Of a stretch of DNA of 64,000 nt, positions 8,813 to 17,309 are shown in pieces. Position 1 is the stretch's first letter, and each line of letters opens with the position of its first letter. The position numbers and the translations under genes were made by a program. Under the pieces are notes generated by a model, which saw only the letters and a list, made by a program, of their open reading frames with translations, was not told the origin of the DNA and ran no database searches. This stretch comes from CAVPHV01 sp963821095 (lineage in GTDB: Bacteria > Actinomycetota > Acidimicrobiia > Spongiisociales > UBA5794): assembly GCA_963821095.1 (NCBI GenBank), contig CAWGCJ010000023.1:410701-474700 (forward strand), given 5' to 3'.

Positions 8813-9586
8813 ATGAACGCCAAGCTTGCCAACGCGACGGCGTTGTACATGGAAGGGATCCGAGATGGGGACGCTCGTCGCGCCGTTGAGGCCTACACCG
8901 GCGATCGCTACACCCAACACTCGACGGGCGTGCGCGATGGGGTCGAGGGTTTTGTCGAGTTCTTCGAACCGTTCATCGCCCGCACCCCCGAGCGCGACAT
9001 CCGTGTAATTCGGTCGATCGTGGACGGTCGCTACGTGTTTGTCCACGCCTTCCAGTCGCTCAACGGCGGAGAAGCTGAGTGGGTCACGACCGACTTCTTC
9101 GACACCGATGAGGACGACAAGATCATCGAGCATTGGGACGTCATCGCTCCCTACACGGCACAAACACCGTCGGGGCACACGTCGATTGACGGGCCCACGG
9201 AGATCACGGATCTCGAGGCAACCGCGGCCAACAAGGCCATTGTCCGCAACATGATCGAGGACTTGCTCATGGCCGGCGGCGACGTGGGAGCGATCGACCG
9301 CTACATCGCACCTGGATACGTCCAGCACAACGCCGAAGTCGCCGATGGTATCGAACCGTTCCGCGCCCTCCTCCAGATGCCCGACCGGTCACTCTGGTAC
9401 CAAGACATCGTGTTGCTCGTCGGCCAAGGGAATTTCGTGGCCACTCTGTGCCGAGCCACCTGGGAAGATGCCGAGTATGCCCAGGTCGATATCTTCCGAC
9501 TGGAAGATGGGCTGATCGTCGAGCACTGGGACAACGTCGAACCGGTACCCCCACCCGAGGAGCTCGTCAACAGCGGAAAGTTCTAA
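8813..9586 (+). CDS. tandem SnoaL/NTF2-like protein
   Basis: A 257-aa protein made of two NTF2-like (SnoaL) modules. The first runs from ANATALYMEGIRDGD through YTQHSTGVRDGVEGFVEFFE to EDDKIIEHWDVI; the second from NKAIVRNMIEDLLMAGGD through IAPGYVQHNAEVADGIEPFR to EDGLIVEHWDNVEPVP. Both keep the Y-x-QH and (V/I)EHWD signatures of SnoaL-like proteins, a fold used by polyketide cyclases and many small-molecule enzymes. The tandem arrangement suggests an intramolecular dimer. The substrate is unknown. A Shine-Dalgarno AGAGGA lies 8-9 nt before ATG 8813. Confidence 0.88.
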   Translation: MNAKLANATALYMEGIRDGDARRAVEAYTGDRYTQHSTGVRDGVEGFVEFFEPFIARTPERDIRVIRSIVDGRYVFVHAFQSLNGGEAEWVTTDFFDTDEDDKIIEHWDVIAPYTAQTPSGHTSIDGPTEITDLEATAANKAIVRNMIEDLLMAGGDVGAIDRYIAPGYVQHNAEVADGIEPFRALLQMPDRSLWYQDIVLLVGQGNFVATLCRATWEDAEYAQVDIFRLEDGLIVEHWDNVEPVPPPEELVNSGKF

Positions 9587-9628
9587 TCGTCGGCGTCCGG
9601 CACCCTCACATCGTGAATCTGGGCTACG

Positions 9629-10813
9629 GTGCGGGCGAAGCCGCCGAGGATCGGAACTCTCTTGAGCGTTGGCAACACTGTGGCATTGACTGCCGAGCGC
9701 ATTGTGGCGCCGGTCGAGGGGATGCACCGCGCCATTGCCAATCGGTGGTTTGGTATCGCCGGGTCGGTCGGGGAACCGGTGCGGGTTGCCCACGACGCGA
9801 TTTCATCCGTTGTCTACCGTTCGATCCGGCTCGGCGGAACCGCCCTAGGCATGGGTCTCGACCACGGATTGAACGTGTCGGAGGAACAGTCTGATTTGGT
9901 TCAAGCATGGGTCAACGGTTTGTGGGGCGACGGGTTTGGCGACCGAGAACCTCGGCTTGCCATCGAGATGGGCATCCGCGACCGCACCGGGGAGCCGGTC
10001 GCAATCGACGCACTCGTGGATGCATTTCCGGCAGCCACGGGCCGAATCGTGGTTCTCGTCCACGGGTTGACCGACACCGAACGCTGTTGGATCGGCCCCG
10101 GCGTGCAGCCGGGTTTGGCGGAGACATTGGAGGCTCATCTCGAGCTGTCTCCGGTCGCGATCCGCTACAACACCGGGTTGCGGGTCTCCGACAACGGTGC
10201 TCAGCTGGCGGCTCTGCTCGAAGACTTGGTTGCGCAGTGGCCCGTGGAGGTGGAGTCGATTGCCCTAGTTGGCCACTCGATGGGTGGGCTGGTCTGCCGC
10301 AGTGCCTGCGCCACCGCCGAATCCACCGGGCTCCGGTGGATTGAGCACCTCGAGGATGTCGTCGCACTCGGTTCGCCGCACCGGGGTGCCCCTCTCGAGA
10401 AGTTGGTGAACATTCTCGGCTGGGGGCTCGGAATCGCGCCCGAGACCCGGCCGCTTGCTGACTTTCTCAATGGCCGCAGCAGTGGCATCAAGGACCTGAG
10501 GTTTGGAGCCATCGTTGAAGACGATTGGGCGGGACTAGACCCGGATGCGCTGCTGCGCGACACGGTGGGGGACCACTCGCTACCGGCCGGCGTTGGCCAT
10601 CACTTCGTCGCCGGTGTCGTCACCGCCGACCCGCAACACCCCGTTGGCGTGGCAATGGGTGATCTTCTCGTGCGGGCTGCCAGCGGCACCGGGAGCCAGC
10701 GGCTCGAGCCCACCAACGTCGAGGTGGTTGGGAGTACTCGGCATTCTGATCTGCGCAACAACCCAGCTGTGATCGACCATGTGATGGGCTGGCTTTCTCC
10801 TCAGGCGCCGTAG
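9629..10813 (+). CDS. alpha/beta-hydrolase, PGAP1/lipase-like
   Basis: About 394 aa if the GTG at 9629 is the start; a TTG/GTG further in (from about 9662) is also possible. The core is an alpha/beta-hydrolase: VVLVHGLTDTERCW gives the oxyanion HG motif, and ALVGHSMGGLVCRSA carries the nucleophile Ser in GHSMGG. DVVALGSPHRGAPLEK follows, typical of the PGAP1-like/triacylglycerol lipase branch, and HHFVAGVV and HSDLRNN lie where the acid and His are expected. No signal peptide is evident. It is followed 5 bp later by the TIGR03086 gene and likely shares its mRNA. The ester substrate is not predictable. Confidence 0.82.
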   Translation: MRAKPPRIGTLLSVGNTVALTAERIVAPVEGMHRAIANRWFGIAGSVGEPVRVAHDAISSVVYRSIRLGGTALGMGLDHGLNVSEEQSDLVQAWVNGLWGDGFGDREPRLAIEMGIRDRTGEPVAIDALVDAFPAATGRIVVLVHGLTDTERCWIGPGVQPGLAETLEAHLELSPVAIRYNTGLRVSDNGAQLAALLEDLVAQWPVEVESIALVGHSMGGLVCRSACATAESTGLRWIEHLEDVVALGSPHRGAPLEKLVNILGWGLGIAPETRPLADFLNGRSSGIKDLRFGAIVEDDWAGLDPDALLRDTVGDHSLPAGVGHHFVAGVVTADPQHPVGVAMGDLLVRAASGTGSQRLEPTNVEVVGSTRHSDLRNNPAVIDHVMGWLSPQAP

Positions 10814-10818
10814 CCGAA

Positions 10819-11415
10819 GTGGCGCTGCTGACACCCGTTGCGGCGCTGCGCCTGGCCGATCGTGAATTCTCTGCGCGACTGGAGCTTGTGCCCAACTCGA
10901 GCTGGGATGACCAGAGCGCCTGCGACGATTGGTCGGTGGGTGATCTCGTCGACCACGTCATCGGCGGCAACGTATTCACGATGGGGATCCTCGGCGGATC
11001 GGCTGCAGATGCTGCCATGGAGGCGGCGATTGCGGGTGCCATTGCGGGCTCCAGCCGCCGACGCGATGCCTACCGGGAGTCTGCTCGGGAGATGCTGCAA
11101 CGACTCACCGCCGACGGGGCACTCGATCAGAGCTGCCACCACGTCGCCGGAACCCTGTCGGGTGCGGAAGTCGCAGCCATCCGCACTGAGGACGTCGCCC
11201 TTCACGCCTGGGATCTGGCCGTCAGCACCGGCGCAGACGAGGCTCTCGATCCGGCATTGGTGGAGTATGTGTGGGGCCGAATGTCGCTCCGAGCCGATGA
11301 ACTTGCTGCGAGCGGTCGGTACGGCACACGAACCGGCGGAGGATCGGAGGGCGACCTCACCGTGCAGGAAAGGCTGCTCGACATCACCGGCCGCGCCGGT
11401 CGGTCACTGCGCTGA
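10819..11415 (+). CDS. TIGR03086 / DinB-like (mycothiol maleylpyruvate isomerase fold) protein
   Basis: A 198-aa protein starting at GTG 10819, 5 bp after the previous stop. The N-terminal half is the DinB-like four-helix bundle: W-x-ACDDWSVGDLVDHVIGGN is the family signature with the first metal-ligand His in DHV. The second motif, TEDVALHAWDLAVSTGA, carries the ALHAWDLA His typical of TIGR03086/MDMPI_N proteins, which bind a divalent metal and in some members use mycothiol. The reaction is unknown. Operon position after a lipase-like hydrolase gives no pathway clue. Confidence 0.88.
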   Translation: MALLTPVAALRLADREFSARLELVPNSSWDDQSACDDWSVGDLVDHVIGGNVFTMGILGGSAADAAMEAAIAGAIAGSSRRRDAYRESAREMLQRLTADGALDQSCHHVAGTLSGAEVAAIRTEDVALHAWDLAVSTGADEALDPALVEYVWGRMSLRADELAASGRYGTRTGGGSEGDLTVQERLLDITGRAGRSLR

Positions 11416-11675
11416 GTGCGTGTTTCGCCGTGACCATCGGCGCCACCATACGACGGAGATCTCCAAGCCGACGAGAACCGCGACAAGCCCAAGGCCGGGT
11501 GACGGTCGATCTTCCTCCGCGTCCGCGGGCGCCTGGGGGTTTGCGTTCGCACGGCTGGCTGGGTTCTGTGGACGCGGCGCCCGGAGGCGAGCCGGTCACC
11601 ATCGCCGCAGCGGTCAGGAGGATCGACGGCACGCCGGCGAGTATGGCAGCGCCGCCTCAGCCCCGCTGCCGCCAT
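11404..11675 (-). pseudogene. small signal-peptide/TM protein with two apparent frameshifts
   Basis: The 336-bp gap between two plus-strand genes contains minus-strand protein-like sequence in three frames. From ATG 11675 a basic n-region reads MAAAGLRRR; the next frame gives LAGVPSILLTAAAMVTG, a good signal-peptide core, then PPGAASTEPSQP. From about 11555 the third frame gives ANANPQAPADAEEDRPSP followed by the helix GLGLVAVLVGLEISVVWW and a basic end, RRWSRRNTHSAQ, stop at 11404-11406. The joined product, about 88 aa, would be a secreted precursor with a C-terminal membrane anchor. The 3' end overlaps the convergent gene by 12 bp. No homologue is recognised; two indels are required, so this is tentative. 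Confidence 0.45.
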
Positions 11676-11751
11676 CTGCGTTTCGAGAATCCGAGGTATC
11701 AGGCGGTGAGTCCGCGCCTCATATACCGAGAGTTCGACACCGAGGGGGGAC

Positions 11752-12399
11752 ATGGACGCGGTTGCGTTTTCGGCTGGCGCCGCAACGGTTCTGGCTGCGT
11801 GGCAGCTTGTGCCCCAGGTGGTCAAGCTACATCGGGTTGTCCTGCCGGCGGGTGTCTCCCCGACATGGGCGCTCCTCGGCATCTCAACGAATATCGCCTG
11901 GGTGGCGTACCGCTGGTCGCAGGGGCTTTGGCTGGGTCTTCCGTCGCCCGTGATCGCCGCGGGGCTCTACGTCGCCACTCTTTGGTTGATTGTTCGGTCG
12001 AGGCCGAATCTGCGGTGGGCGGGCGTCGCAGGCGCGGCGTGGTTCGGCTGCGTGGCCGGTGCTGCCGCCATCGGTGGTTGGATCATGCTGGGTACCGTTC
12101 TTGGCCTGTCGAGTGGGCTTCAGGCGGCTCCCTCGATTTGGGCGGCCTACCGCTCGAGACGCCCTGCCGGGATTGCGCCGAGCCTGTGGATCATCGGACT
12201 GGCTCAAGCACTCCTGTGGGGGTACTACGGCTGGGCCAACGCCGACTTGGCCCTGGTGTTGTACGGAATCACGCTGTCGCTGGCTGCGCTCCTGATCTTG
12301 GGCCGCTACGCCTATACGCACCGCGCCGCTCGGGTTCACGGTCCGAACCTCCCGGTTGGCATTCGACCGGCTAAGCCCAGAACCAGTCTTCGAAGCTGA
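11752..12399 (+). CDS. PQ-loop / SemiSWEET-like membrane protein
   Basis: A 215-aa polytopic protein with about six to seven hydrophobic helices. Two homologous halves are visible: AAWQLVPQVVKLHR with a PQ motif at about residues 21-22 followed by GVSPTWALLGI, and LQAAPSIWAAYRSRRPAGIA with AP in place of PQ. This is the triple-helix-bundle repeat of the MtN3/SWEET/PQ-loop family, which moves sugars or amino acids down gradients. The second PQ is altered, so substrate class is open. Its 3' end overlaps the convergent RES gene by 29 bp. Confidence 0.78.
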   Translation: MDAVAFSAGAATVLAAWQLVPQVVKLHRVVLPAGVSPTWALLGISTNIAWVAYRWSQGLWLGLPSPVIAAGLYVATLWLIVRSRPNLRWAGVAGAAWFGCVAGAAAIGGWIMLGTVLGLSSGLQAAPSIWAAYRSRRPAGIAPSLWIIGLAQALLWGYYGWANADLALVLYGITLSLAALLILGRYAYTHRAARVHGPNLPVGIRPAKPRTSLRS

Positions 12400-12907
12400 G
12401 CGTCGCCACGTGACGGGCGCGGCTGCGTGCGGTCGCCGGGAACCAGGCGAGTTCTCGCCCGGCGCCTGCAGGGAAGTGGGCCGAGCGGCAGCGAACCCCG
12501 CGCAGGCCCGCGGCGTTCGCCTTGACCCCGATCGATTGACAGGTCTCTTGAGGGATCAGGGCGCCGGCAGCGTCGAGCGGGTAGGTGGGTGGCAGGCGTG
12601 CGGCCGAAATCCCGGCCTTGGTGTGGACATCGGCGACCTGTTGCCTGCGGGGGAGGGTTGCCGCCACCAACACAGGGCCTGTATCGTCGCGCAGATCTTC
12701 GGGTTCGTAGGGCCATTGCGCAACGAATGACGTCAGATTGATGCGAGCTGTTGCCAAGTCCTCGTTGAGGTAGAGGGTTGGGAAGCTGTCCGGGGGGTTC
12801 CAGCGCCCGCCAATCCTTTGGGCGAAGGTCGGGTCGAGAGGGTCGGTCCAACCGGCGTCCGCGATTCGCAACCACTCATGACCATCCCTGAGAAGCTCGG
12901 TTCTCAT
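12371..12907 (-). CDS. RES-domain toxin (NAD+ phosphorylase/ADP-ribosyltransferase fold)
   Basis: A 178-aa protein starting at ATG 12907, whose ATGA overlaps the antitoxin stop, giving translational coupling. RES family features: RIADAGW near the N-terminus, then GGRWNPPDSFPTLYLNEDLA, matching the conserved Arg and Tyr of the active site, and TLPRRQQVADVH and PLDAAGALIPQ in the second half. Characterised RES toxins degrade NAD+. The Glu usually found about 11 residues after the conserved Tyr appears to be Asn here (ATARIN), so activity is uncertain. An upstream in-frame ATG at 12979 exists but would sit inside the antitoxin gene; the coupled start is preferred. Confidence 0.87.
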   Translation of the reverse strand: MRTELLRDGHEWLRIADAGWTDPLDPTFAQRIGGRWNPPDSFPTLYLNEDLATARINLTSFVAQWPYEPEDLRDDTGPVLVAATLPRRQQVADVHTKAGISAARLPPTYPLDAAGALIPQETCQSIGVKANAAGLRGVRCRSAHFPAGAGRELAWFPATARSRARHVATLSFEDWFWA

Positions 12908-13350
12908 CCTTGGGCGCCGGCGAAGTCGAACATCGCTCGGCAGGTAGTCAGGATGTCGCGATACCGGTTCGTGGACCACAGATCGAGCAGCGACTCGTTT
13001 CGGGCCGCAGAGATGGGGCGGCGAACGACGGCGGGGATGCGGTCACGTTTGAGATAGCGAACCAGGAGATCCGTTGCTGCGGAAAGGTCGGCCACCGCCT
13101 GGGCGCGACCTGTTGGGATGCCGTCGGTGAGCCACTTGGCAACGGCTTGGCGGCTCACTCCGAAGCGCCGTCCGGCTTCAGACTGGCTGAGGCCCCATGC
13201 AGCGAGGATGCGCTCGAGGTTCCGACCGCTGCGGCGGCGTTCGAGCGAGTCTGTGAAAGCATCGAGCCAGTCCGGGTCGTCAGACCGCTCTTCGAGAAGA
13301 ACGGCAGCGGCCCTGCTTGCGTTCATACCGAATACTGAGGTGCGGTCCAT
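12904..13350 (-). CDS. Xre/MbcA/ParS-type antitoxin
   Basis: A 148-aa protein preceding and overlapping the RES gene by 4 bp. Residues about 45-75 form a helix-turn-helix (WGLSQSEAGRRFGVSRQAVA followed by KWL), and the C-terminal part (SLLDLWSTNRYRDILTTCRA) is the toxin-binding region found in Xre-MbcA-ParS antitoxins, which cap RES toxins. The start at 13350 is chosen because GAGGAG lies 9 nt upstream; an extension to 13419 has no such site. DNA binding to its own promoter is expected, and a repeat-rich operator-like sequence lies just upstream at 13371-13410. Confidence 0.87.
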   Translation of the reverse strand: MDRTSVFGMNASRAAAVLLEERSDDPDWLDAFTDSLERRRSGRNLERILAAWGLSQSEAGRRFGVSRQAVAKWLTDGIPTGRAQAVADLSAATDLLVRYLKRDRIPAVVRRPISAARNESLLDLWSTNRYRDILTTCRAMFDFAGAQG

Positions 13351-13370
13351 CTGCGTGGTCTCCTCGGTAC

Positions 13371-13410
13371 GCAACCTGTTGTCAACTGCAACCGTATCGC
13401 AACCGCAACC
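13371..13410 (-). promoter_or_regulatory. putative operator of the Xre-RES operon
   Basis: Four copies of GCAACC (plus strand) occur at 13371-13376, 13388-13393, 13399-13404 and 13405-13410. The first two flank GTTGTCAACTGCAAC, which has inverted GTTG/CAAC ends. The cluster begins 20 bp before the antitoxin start, the expected position for autoregulation by the Xre protein. Binding is inferred. Confidence 0.5.
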
Positions 13411-13489
13411 CGACGTCAACTACCCATACTGTTCGTTGTGTTCCGCCGGTGGTGGGCACTCCCCGGCAGTGTCCCCCTGACAGGTGTGG

Positions 13490-13798
13490 CTAGCTCTCGA
13501 CCGGGTACGAGGGAGCTGGGGGCGCCCCCTCGACATTGAACGCGGCCTGGTCCAGGTAGCACCAGAACCAGTCTTCGTCCGGTTCATACGATCGGATCAG
13601 CGGGTGGCCGTGGGCCCGAAAATGGGCAGTGGCGTGTTTGCCTGGTGAGTTGTCGCAGCAACCGACCCGGCCGCAGACCTGGCAGAACCGCAGATGCACC
13701 CAGTCTCGGCGTCCGGCGGCGAGGCAGTCTTCGCAGCCGCTGGACGCGATTGGCGGCGGAGTGAGGTCATCGGGCAGATGGGTACACGGGGACGTCAT
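13490..13798 (-). CDS. UBP-type zinc-finger protein
   Basis: A 102-aa protein that is essentially one ZnF-UBP domain: CTHL near the start, GCEDCLAAGRRDWVHLRFCQ, VCGRVGCCDNSPGKHATAHF, then RAHGHPLIRSYEPDEDWFWC and Y. The Cys/His pattern (CxxC, CxxCGxxGCCD, HxxxHFxxxxH) is complete for zinc binding. In eukaryotes the fold binds ubiquitin C-termini; in bacteria these stand-alone versions are common and of unknown role. Start at ATG 13798 is chosen over 13807 because the conserved part begins at once. Confidence 0.9.
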   Translation of the reverse strand: MTSPCTHLPDDLTPPPIASSGCEDCLAAGRRDWVHLRFCQVCGRVGCCDNSPGKHATAHFRAHGHPLIRSYEPDEDWFWCYLDQAAFNVEGAPPAPSYPVES

Positions 13799-13890
13799 GT
13801 GGTTCAAGTCCTTTGGAGGGTCACCGTCAGACTACGCGGCCGGCCCCTCGTCTGTCCCGGGGACGTCACCCCATCACCTAGCCTCGTCCC

Positions 13891-15648
13891 ATGCATCTGT
13901 TGAGTCTCGAAGGCGTCTCGAAGTCGTACCCGGAGAATCCGGTGCTGTCTGACGTTTCAATGGGGATCTCAGCAGGGGACCATATCGGTGTCATCGGTCG
14001 CAACGGCTCCGGCAAGACGACCTTGCTGGCCATCATCGCCGGAACTGAGGAGCCTGACGCCGGCTCCATCGTGCGCAGTCGCGGCCTGAGGATCGCAGTC
14101 CTGGAGCAAGATCCCGCGTTCGCAGAAGGCGCGACGGTTGGCGACATGGTCGGCGAGGACCGTGGCGCCATTGCTCTCGCCGACCGTCTCGGCCTCCTGG
14201 ATCATGGCGCGCTCTGTTCCAAACTGTCTGGTGGGCAGCGCAAACGGCTCGCACTGGCAGTCACCCTGAGCACCGATTGCGATCTGCTCATCCTCGATGA
14301 GCCGACCAACCATCTCGACGTCGATCTGATCGACTGGCTCGAAGAGCACCTGCGGGCGCGGTCGGAGGCACTGCTACTGGTGACCCACGATCGCTTCCTT
14401 CTCGACCGGGTGGCGACCCGGATCGTCGAGGTACACGATCAGGGCTTGTACTCCCATCAGGGAACGTACGAGGCATATCTGGAGTCGGCAGCCAAGCGTG
14501 ACGCCCACGCCGCCGCCACCGAACACCGCCTGCAGCAGCGAATCAAGACTGAACTGGCCTGGTTGCGACGGTCTCCCAAGGCCCGCACCTCCAAGTCGCG
14601 GGCGAGGGTGAACCAGACGTACGACTTGATGGCCCAGCAACGACAACGGGCCCGTCAGGAACTCACCATCGATCTCCCCGCTCGTCGGATAGGTTCCAAG
14701 GTCGTGGAACTGCACGACGCGGGCAAGAGATACGGCGAGCAATGGGTCGTACGTCACGTCGAGTACAAGCTGCAGCCCGATGCCAGGATCGGGATTGTTG
14801 GGCCCAACGCCGCCGGCAAGAGCACACTGCTCAGCCTCATCGCCGGTCGGATCGAGCCGGATGAAGGCCGGGTCGCCGTAGGGTCAACGGTCGTTGCCGG
14901 CTGGTACGGCCAGGACCCTCGCCCCATTCCGCCCACGATCCGGGTCCATGCCGCGGTACGCGAACATCGCGATGAAGTGCTCCTCGAGAGTGGTATCAGG
15001 GTCTCGGGGTCACAGCTTCTCGAACGTTTCCAATTCACCAAGGACCAGCAACAGGCCGAGGTGGGCGACCTCTCGGGGGGAGAGCGTCGCCGATTGGAAC
15101 TCCTGTTGAGCCTGATGGAGGCGCCAAATCTCCTCCTGTTGGACGAACCGACGAACGACCTCGACATCGATACGCTCAATATTCTGGAGGAGTACCTGGA
15201 CGCCTGGGACGGCGCCCTCGTGGTTGCCAGCCATGACCGCTACTTCCTGGAGAGAACGTGTACCGACATCTTCTCGATCGAGGCCGACGCCTCGGTGATT
15301 CATCACCCCGGCGGGTGGGCCGCCTACCGGGCAACGACGACGGCGACGACGGATACGCCCAAACGGCGGCGCACTGACCGCCGCTCCAAGCAGGCGCCGC
15401 GCAAGCTCACCTACAAGGACCAACGCGAACTCGATGATCTCACCGCGGCCGTCCCCGACCTCGAGCGGAAACGGGACGAGCTATCCGTTGCCCTCCACGA
15501 AGCGGCGGGGGACTACGAGCACTATGCCGCACTGGCCATGGAACTGGCGACGGCGATCGAAGCGGTGGACGTCGCTGAAACTCGGTGGCTGGAGCTCACC
15601 GAGCGGGCCCAAGTCCTCGCCGGCGAGGCCCCAGTGCTGGAGCCGTAG
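13891..15648 (+). CDS. ABC-F family ATPase (Uup-like)
   Basis: A 585-aa soluble protein with two ATP-binding cassettes in one chain and no membrane domain. Cassette 1: Walker A GRNGSGKTTL (about 37-46), signature LSGGQRKRLAL, Walker B LLILDEPTNHLD. Cassette 2: GPNAAGKSTL, LSGGERRRLELLL, LLLLDEPTNDLD. Both Walker B motifs are followed by the ABC-F EPTNHLD/EPTNDLD form. A charged linker separates the cassettes, and a C-terminal coiled coil (about 510-575) follows, as in Uup. ABC-F proteins act on ribosomes or, for Uup, on DNA/ribosome quality. A -10 box TAGCCT at 13879-13884 lies six bases before the ATG, so the mRNA is probably leaderless. Confidence 0.93.
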   Translation: MHLLSLEGVSKSYPENPVLSDVSMGISAGDHIGVIGRNGSGKTTLLAIIAGTEEPDAGSIVRSRGLRIAVLEQDPAFAEGATVGDMVGEDRGAIALADRLGLLDHGALCSKLSGGQRKRLALAVTLSTDCDLLILDEPTNHLDVDLIDWLEEHLRARSEALLLVTHDRFLLDRVATRIVEVHDQGLYSHQGTYEAYLESAAKRDAHAAATEHRLQQRIKTELAWLRRSPKARTSKSRARVNQTYDLMAQQRQRARQELTIDLPARRIGSKVVELHDAGKRYGEQWVVRHVEYKLQPDARIGIVGPNAAGKSTLLSLIAGRIEPDEGRVAVGSTVVAGWYGQDPRPIPPTIRVHAAVREHRDEVLLESGIRVSGSQLLERFQFTKDQQQAEVGDLSGGERRRLELLLSLMEAPNLLLLDEPTNDLDIDTLNILEEYLDAWDGALVVASHDRYFLERTCTDIFSIEADASVIHHPGGWAAYRATTTATTDTPKRRRTDRRSKQAPRKLTYKDQRELDDLTAAVPDLERKRDELSVALHEAAGDYEHYAALAMELATAIEAVDVAETRWLELTERAQVLAGEAPVLEP

Positions 15649-15679
15649 AGTGAGGCGCCCGCATCAGTAGAAGGACCTG

Positions 15680-17296
15680 ATGAGCAGCAACGATCGCTCC
15701 CGCTGGCTTGGACTGGCGGTGCTCAGCCTGGGTGTTTCGATGATCATCGTCGACGCCACCATCGTCAACGTTGCGCTTCCCTCGATCATCAGGGAATTCG
15801 AAATTGGCTTGTCCGATGCGGAGTGGATCAACTCGATCTACTCCCTCGTGTTCGCTGCGTTTCTCATCACGCTCGGCAAGGTCGGGGACATGCTCGGTCG
15901 GCGACGTCTGTTCCTGGTCGGTCTCGTCGTCTTCGTGGTCGCCAGCGTCCTCGCCGGCCGTGCCACCAGTGGTAGCACGCTGATCCTCGCACGTTTGCTG
16001 CAGGGGTTTGGCGCCGCCACGATCCTTCCCGCCACCCTGTCGACCGTCAATGCGACCTTCCAGGGCCGGGAAAGGGGGATTGCCTTCGGGATCTGGGGGT
16101 CGGTCATCGGCGGCATGGCGGCACTCGGCCCACTGCTGGGCGGCTGGCTGACCACTGAGCACTCGTGGCGTTGGGCCTTCTACATCAACGTCCCCATTGG
16201 GATCATCGCGTTTGTGGGTGCGTTGCTCTGGGTCAGGGAGACCCGCGATCTCGCGCAAGGTCGCGGGTTTGACGTTGCCGGCGTGTTCCTCTCTGGTCTT
16301 GGGATGGCCGGGGTGGTGTTCGCGCTCATCGAGGGCCCTTCCTACGGCTTCGTTTCGCCCACCGAAGAGTTCACGTTGGGGTCGTTCACCTGGCCCCTCG
16401 AGTGGATCTCACCCGTCGCCGTCACCTTCGTCGTCGGGGCGCTCCTGTTGGTTGCCTTTGTGCTGGTCGAACGACATCGAGCAGCGGCCGGCAAGCCAGT
16501 GTTGTTCGATCTGACGCTGTTCCGCTTCCGGTCGTTCTCGATTGGCAACGCCACCGTTGCGGTACTGAGCCTCGGCGAATTTGGTCTGATCTTTGTGCTG
16601 CCGCTGTTTCTCCAGGCCGTATTGGGCTACACGGCCTTTCAGACTGGGCTGCTGTTGCTGGCTCTGGCGATTGGCGCCTTCATCGGCGGTCCAACCGCGG
16701 GGGTGCTTGCATCGCGGATCGGCCCACGTCTGGTCGTGAGTACCGGGATGGCCCTCGAAGCGGTCGCCATCCTGACCGTGGCGCTTCTCATCTCTCCCGA
16801 ACGCAGCGGTTGGGCCTTTGTGCCCGGTCTGTTCGTCTACGGGATCGGGGTTGGTCTCGCCAGTGCCCAGTTGACGAGCGTGGTCCTTGTCGAGATCCCG
16901 CCCGCTGAATCCGGTCAAGCGTCGGGGATGCAATCGACCTTCCGTCAGGTTGGTGCCGCGATTGGCATTGCCCTTCTCGGCACCGTGCTGGCAGCGGGAC
17001 TGCGGACTGGGACCGTGGACAACCTCTCCGAGATTCCCGGCTTGCCGGCCGTCGCGCAGGAGGGCATCGTCGACGCCGTCGCCGGATCAGCCGGGCAGGT
17101 GCTCCCGGCGCTCGGCGAAGAGCCGGGTTCAGAGTTGGTGGTGGCTGCGGTGTCGGATGCCTTTGCATCGGCGGCGCGCACCACCGGATTGGTCGCGGTG
17201 CTGTTCGTCTCGGGAGGGTTCCTGCTATCGACCCGCCTGCCCGATATCCGGTACAAGACCGGCAAGGAGGAGGCGGCTGATGAGGCCGCGACCTGA
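15680..17296 (+). CDS. MFS drug/proton antiporter, DHA2 (14-TM) family
   Basis: A 538-aa integral membrane protein with about 14 helices, the length and pattern of the DHA2 (EmrB/QacA) branch. Helix 1 carries LSLGVSMIIVDATIVNVALP (motif D1), the loop after helix 2 reads GKVGDMLGRRRLFL (motif A), and PLLGGWLTTEHSWRWAFYIN fits motif C/D2. These proteins export cationic or amphipathic drugs or other small molecules using the proton gradient. AAGGA lies upstream of ATG 15680. No TetR or MarR regulator is adjacent, so the substrate is unknown. It converges with the next gene, 13 bp apart. Confidence 0.92.
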   Translation: MSSNDRSRWLGLAVLSLGVSMIIVDATIVNVALPSIIREFEIGLSDAEWINSIYSLVFAAFLITLGKVGDMLGRRRLFLVGLVVFVVASVLAGRATSGSTLILARLLQGFGAATILPATLSTVNATFQGRERGIAFGIWGSVIGGMAALGPLLGGWLTTEHSWRWAFYINVPIGIIAFVGALLWVRETRDLAQGRGFDVAGVFLSGLGMAGVVFALIEGPSYGFVSPTEEFTLGSFTWPLEWISPVAVTFVVGALLLVAFVLVERHRAAAGKPVLFDLTLFRFRSFSIGNATVAVLSLGEFGLIFVLPLFLQAVLGYTAFQTGLLLLALAIGAFIGGPTAGVLASRIGPRLVVSTGMALEAVAILTVALLISPERSGWAFVPGLFVYGIGVGLASAQLTSVVLVEIPPAESGQASGMQSTFRQVGAAIGIALLGTVLAAGLRTGTVDNLSEIPGLPAVAQEGIVDAVAGSAGQVLPALGEEPGSELVVAAVSDAFASAARTTGLVAVLFVSGGFLLSTRLPDIRYKTGKEEAADEAAT

Positions 17297-17309
17297 GGTC
17301 CGCGACGGC

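Noticed and set aside
13371..13410. GCAACC repeats as a CRISPR-like or iteron origin
   Set aside because: Only four 6-bp copies with uneven spacing in front of an antitoxin gene; operator use is simpler.
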